The notes under the pieces: model-generated
Database searches by the model: none
Told to the model about the DNA's origin: nothing
Seen by the model: the letters and a program-made list of their open reading frames with translations, nothing else
Position numbers and translations under genes: made by a program
Shown here: piece by piece, positions 60,921 to 64,000 of the stretch
Position numbering within the stretch: position 1 is the stretch's first letter
Layout: each line of letters begins with the position of its first letter
Origin: Caloranaerobacter ferrireducens
GTDB taxonomy: Bacteria; Bacillota; Clostridia; Tissierellales; Thermohalobacteraceae
Length of the DNA stretch: 64,000 nt
Direction of reading: 5' to 3'
Assembly (NCBI RefSeq): GCF_001730685.1
Contig: NZ_MDJR01000001.1
Location: forward strand, 744,001-808,000

Positions 60921-61222
60921 ATAATTTCACCCTTTCCAATTTGGGTTTCAACAACCATTCCTTCTTCTAATTCAGTAATACACGTACGTACATTTGCTTC
61001 TCCATTTACTTTCATAAGACATGAAGAGCAATTTCCAATAGCACAATAAAAACCTCGAGGCCTTTTTTCAAAAAGACTTCTTCCAAGTACCTTTACTCCT
61101 GCTGCATGTAGGGCAGAAGCTATTGTATCACCCTCATATCCATACATTTCTTTACCATTAAAAGTAAATTTTATTTTCTTTCTTTTTTTAAATTCAATAA
61201 TTGGATGTTGTTCTATCCTCAA
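60917..61222 (-). CDS. Plant-type [2Fe-2S] subunit of the same complex
   Basis: A protein of about 101 residues with the [2Fe-2S] site GFYCAIGNCSSCLMKV and VRTC, the HcnA-like small ferredoxin subunit of proline/hydroxyproline dehydrogenase complexes. TTG 61222 lies 8 nt from AAGGGGGAG; GTG 61231 overlaps that site. It is the first gene of the operon. Confidence 0.8.
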   Translation of the reverse strand: MRIEQHPIIEFKKRKKIKFTFNGKEMYGYEGDTIASALHAAGVKVLGRSLFEKRPRGFYCAIGNCSSCLMKVNGEANVRTCITELEEGMVVETQIGKGEII

Positions 61223-61358
61223 ATCTGCCACTCCCCCTTAAATTTTTTTAATTATTTATTCTATAAAAAAATCATGAATCCTTTATAACAATTATATTAA
61301 GATCTAAAAAAATCTTCACAAAAATAAACTTAAAATTATTTTTAGAATATATTTTCTA

Positions 61359-61394
61359 ATGACAAAATAAAAGAGTGGATTTTATCCACTCTTT
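61359..61394 (-). terminator. Intrinsic terminator of purB
   Basis: AAAGAGTGGAT / ATCCACTCTTT (61370-61380 with 61384-61394); on the minus strand TTTTATTTT follows. It overlaps the purB stop. Confidence 0.8.
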
Positions 61395-62823
61395 ATACTC
61401 TTAATTCTACAGTTATATCTAAATCATCTTTATATTTGTCTAGTATAGGGTCAATATAATCATTTATGAACTCTTCTACCTGTTCAGGGGCTCTACCTAT
61501 AAAGTTTTTCGGATCTATAAGATCTAATATTTCTTCTTTTGCTATGTTAAATTTATCACTTTGAAGGATTCTTTCTATTAAGTCATTTTTCTTTCCTTTT
61601 TCTTTAACTTGTCTAGATGCTTCCATTGAAAGTTTTCTAATTTCCTCATGTAATTCCTGCCTGTCTCCACCTTTTTTTACAGCTTCCATTAATATATTCT
61701 CTGTAGCCATAAATGGTAATTCGTTTTCAATATGACTTTTAATAACCTCTTCATATACCACTAAACCATCAAATATATTCAATGCAATTTCTAATATTGC
61801 ATCACAAGCTAAAAAAGATTGTGGTATTATTAAACGTCTGTTAGCAGAGTCATCTAAAGTACGTTCAAACCACTGTGTTGATGCAGTCATTGCAGCGCTA
61901 CTTAAATTCGAAATTATATATCTTGCTAATGAAGCTATCCTTTCACTTCTCATCGGATTTCTCTTATATGCCATCGCAGAAGAACCTATTTGGCTTTTCT
62001 CAAAAGGCTCTTCAATTTCTTTTAAATGTTGAAGCAACCTTATGTCATTTGTTATTTTATGAAGTGTTTGAGCTATTCCACTTAATACAGATAATACTTC
62101 AAAATCAATTTTTCTCGAATATGTTTGTCCCGTCACTGGATAAGTATCGTTAAATCCCAATTTACTCGCAATTAACCTATCTAGTTTTTTAACTTTCTCA
62201 TGATCGTTATCAAACAATTTTAAGTAGCTAGCCTGTGTACCAGTTGTTCCTTTAGCCCCTCTCAATTTTATATTGTTTATTCTAAATTCTAAATTCTCAT
62301 AATCTAAGTATAAATCATGTAACCATAATGCAGCCCTTTTCCCAATAGTTGTTAATTGTGCAGGTTGAAAGTGTGTAAAACCTAATGTCGGTACATCTTT
62401 ATATTTTAAAGCAAATTTTTTTAATTTATCAATTAGATTTACAAGTTTTACTCTAATTAAATTCATAGCTTTATACATCAAAATTAAATCAGTATTATCT
62501 CCTACAAAAGCACTAGTAGCTCCCAAATGTATTATTGGCTTAGCTTTAGGACATTGAGCGCCATAAGTGTGTACATGTGCCATAACATCATGCCTAAACT
62601 CTTTTTCTTTTTTACTCGCTAATTCAAAATCAATTTTTTCTTTGTTTTTTTTCATTTCATCTAATTGCTCTTCACTTATACTTAATCCCAACTCCCTTTG
62701 CGCTTCAGCCAAAGCTATCCACAAATCTCTCCAAAGCTTGTATTTCATTGTAGGAGAAAAAATCTGCGCCATTTCCTTGCTCGCATACCTTGTTATTAGC
62801 GGATTTTCATATTTATCTTTCAT
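61393..62823 (-). CDS. purB: Adenylosuccinate lyase
   Basis: Cleaves adenylosuccinate and SAICAR in purine synthesis. The 476-residue protein has HLGATSAFVGDNTDLI, GFTHFQPAQLTTIGKR, and the fumarase-superfamily signature GSSAMAYKRNPMRSE with the catalytic serine loop. ATG 62823 follows AAAGGAG with 8 nt; the ATG at 62841 overlaps the site. It is the only purine synthesis gene in the window. Confidence 0.95.
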   Translation of the reverse strand: MKDKYENPLITRYASKEMAQIFSPTMKYKLWRDLWIALAEAQRELGLSISEEQLDEMKKNKEKIDFELASKKEKEFRHDVMAHVHTYGAQCPKAKPIIHLGATSAFVGDNTDLILMYKAMNLIRVKLVNLIDKLKKFALKYKDVPTLGFTHFQPAQLTTIGKRAALWLHDLYLDYENLEFRINNIKLRGAKGTTGTQASYLKLFDNDHEKVKKLDRLIASKLGFNDTYPVTGQTYSRKIDFEVLSVLSGIAQTLHKITNDIRLLQHLKEIEEPFEKSQIGSSAMAYKRNPMRSERIASLARYIISNLSSAAMTASTQWFERTLDDSANRRLIIPQSFLACDAILEIALNIFDGLVVYEEVIKSHIENELPFMATENILMEAVKKGGDRQELHEEIRKLSMEASRQVKEKGKKNDLIERILQSDKFNIAKEEILDLIDPKNFIGRAPEQVEEFINDYIDPILDKYKDDLDITVELRV

Positions 62824-62882
62824 TATCCCAACTCCTTTCACATCATTTTCTTAATTAAAAAGACTTGTAATTATATTAAATT

Positions 62883-62991
62883 AAAACAAAATCCTCATTT
62901 AAGTAAAATATAATGATGATTTTGCTGAAATCCATTACAGAAATTATATTTTAAGTTATCCATAATTTAAATACAATTTTCTATGGATTAT
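62883..62991 (-). repeat. Dispersed two-hairpin repeat, copy 7
   Basis: Read on the minus strand it begins ATAATCCATAGAAAATTGTA and ends GAGGATTTTGTTTT. Stem-loop 1 pairs AGAAAATT with AATTTCT, where copy 1 has AGGAAATT with AATTTCC: a compensatory G-C to A-T change. It lies between the terminator of the aminotransferase gene and purB, in the orientation of both. Confidence 0.85.
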
Positions 62992-63023
62992 AAAAAAGAT
63001 ACGTGGTAATCCCACATATCTTC
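62990..63023 (-). terminator. Intrinsic terminator of the partial aminotransferase gene
   Basis: AAGATATGTGG / CCACGTATCTT pairing (minus strand, 63022-62997) with one mismatch, then TTTTTTATA. Repeat copy 7 starts in the T-tract. Confidence 0.7.
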
Positions 63024-64000
63024 TATTTTAACAATGCTTCTATTCTGTCCAAACCCTCCATAATGTTTTCCATAGAAGTTGCATATGACAATCTTATATA
63101 ATCATCTGCACCAAAAGCAATACCAGGCACAACAGCAACTTTTGCATCATTCAATAATAAATTAGCAAAATCTAATGAATTATTGATTCTTTGACCTCTA
63201 ATCTCTTTACCTTTAATCTGTGCAATATTAGCCATAACATAGAAAGCACCTAAAGGCTTTTTACAAGTTAATCCATTAATTGCATTTATTCTTTCAACCA
63301 TGTAATTTCTTCTTTCTTCAAACTTACTCCTCATATATTCAATAGTTCTTTGATCACCTTTCAATCCTTCCAAACTAGCATATTGAGATATAGTGCAAGG
63401 GTTTGAAGTTGTATGACTTTGAATCTTCGTTATAACATTAATAATCTCTTCATGAGCAGCTGCAAATCCTATTCTCCATCCAGTCATTGCATATGCTTTT
63501 GACATACCATTAATTATAATAGTTAAATCTTTAATTTCTTTATTAAGCGAAGCTATGCTTATATGTTTTTTTCCATCATAAATTAGTTTCTCATAAATTT
63601 CATCAGATATTACAAAAATATTATTTTCAATTGCTATTTCTGCTATTTGTTCTAACTCTTCTTTATTATAAACAGCCCCCGTCGGATTACTAGGTGAATT
63701 TATAATTATAGCTTTCGTCTTGTTTGTTATCGACTTTTTAAGTTCTTTTATATTATACTTAAAACCATTTTCCTCTTTAGTTTCTACTAATGCAGGATTA
63801 CCTCCTGCCAACTTAACCATTTCAGGATAACTTACCCAATAAGGCACAGGTATTATTACTTCTTCTCCTTGATTAAGAATAGCAGTTAAAACGTTAAATA
63901 TTGAATGCTTAGCCCCATTTGACACAACTATATTTTGAGGATTGTATTCTATATTATTATCTTTTTTTAATTTCTGACAAATAGCTTTTCTTAACTCCAA
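63023..64000 (-). CDS. Aspartate-type aminotransferase, N-terminus outside the window
   Basis: 325 C-terminal residues of a fold type I PLP aminotransferase. NGAKHSIFNVLTAILNQGEEVIIPVPYWVSYPEM, INSPSNPTGAVYNKEEL, ISDEIYEKLIYDG and the PLP lysine in NGMSKAYAMTGWRIGFAA are typical of the AspB/AspC group (class I-beta). About 70 N-terminal residues should lie beyond base 64000. It ends with a terminator and repeat copy 7. Confidence 0.88.
   Translation of the reverse strand: MELRKAICQKLKKDNNIEYNPQNIVVSNGAKHSIFNVLTAILNQGEEVIIPVPYWVSYPEMVKLAGGNPALVETKEENGFKYNIKELKKSITNKTKAIIINSPSNPTGAVYNKEELEQIAEIAIENNIFVISDEIYEKLIYDGKKHISIASLNKEIKDLTIIINGMSKAYAMTGWRIGFAAAHEEIINVITKIQSHTTSNPCTISQYASLEGLKGDQRTIEYMRSKFEERRNYMVERINAINGLTCKKPLGAFYVMANIAQIKGKEIRGQRINNSLDFANLLLNDAKVAVVPGIAFGADDYIRLSYATSMENIMEGLDRIEALLK

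Noticed and set aside
1-64000. CRISPR array, tRNA/rRNA genes, insertion sequence or prophage
   Set aside because: No regularly spaced direct repeats, no tRNA-like cloverleaf or rRNA stretch and no transposase, capsid or portal gene was seen. The dispersed repeats are spaced kilobases apart and have no associated enzymes.

Overview
The window comes from a very AT-rich (by eye under 30% GC), endospore-forming, anaerobic Firmicute of the Clostridia/Tissierellia type. The evidence is spo0A, spoIVB, spoIIM, spoVK and ytfJ sporulation genes, ferredoxin-dependent 2-oxoacid oxidoreductase genes, frequent TTG/GTG starts behind strong AGGAGG-type ribosome binding sites, and Gram-positive gene orders (recN-spoIVB-spo0A, xerD-deoB-punA-dacF, scpA-scpB, cmk-plsC-ispH, miaB-mutS-mutL-miaA-hfq-spoVK). 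No rRNA, tRNA, CRISPR array, prophage or transposase gene was seen. It looks like core chromosome.

Layout. 1-9 kb: end of recN, spoIVB, spo0A (sigma-H-type promoter overlapping a 0A box), a steA/steB-like pair, a GT2 glycosyltransferase, an MraY/WecA-like membrane transferase, a DUF3866 protein with an apparently non-canonical start, a Nudix ADP-ribose hydrolase and spoIIM (sigma-E-type promoter). 9-16 kb: xerD, then a nucleoside-salvage operon deoB, two purine nucleoside phosphorylase paralogues with different base-recognition residues, and pdp; then dacF and cca. 17-25 kb: a site-2-type protease, scpAB, DUF2953/ytfJ, a second D-Ala-D-Ala carboxypeptidase, a two-gene flavin/iron-sulfur oxidoreductase module, rluB, a GNAT protein and mnmM. 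25-36 kb: a biotin-independent-looking carboxyltransferase, a zinc-ribbon-like hypothetical, surE, the korDABC oxidoreductase operon, an RpiR regulator, then a run from a histidine phosphatase through aroH, cmk, plsC and ispH. 37-44 kb: an orphan cheR, MerR and MocR regulators, a potassium channel, hypothetical proteins and an aminotransferase. 44-53 kb: miaB-mutS-mutL-miaA-hfq, spoVK and a methionine-gamma-lyase-like gene. 53-56 kb: a divergent lexA/yneA SOS locus with three LexA boxes and a second tyrosine recombinase. 56-64 kb (minus strand): a five-gene (hydroxy)proline oxidation operon ending in pruA, then purB and a partial aspartate-type aminotransferase.

The most unusual structure is a dispersed intergenic repeat of about 110-120 bp. 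There are seven copies (about 320, 10001, 14362, 18991, 53881, 57808 and 62991), and each folds into two consecutive stem-loops. Most copies begin immediately after the T-tract of an intrinsic terminator, and the first stem shows compensatory base changes between copies. I know of no named family that matches it. It is the best candidate here for something undescribed.

Coordinates for starts were chosen from ribosome-binding-site spacing and family N-termini. Functions rest on motif recognition only; no database search was possible.
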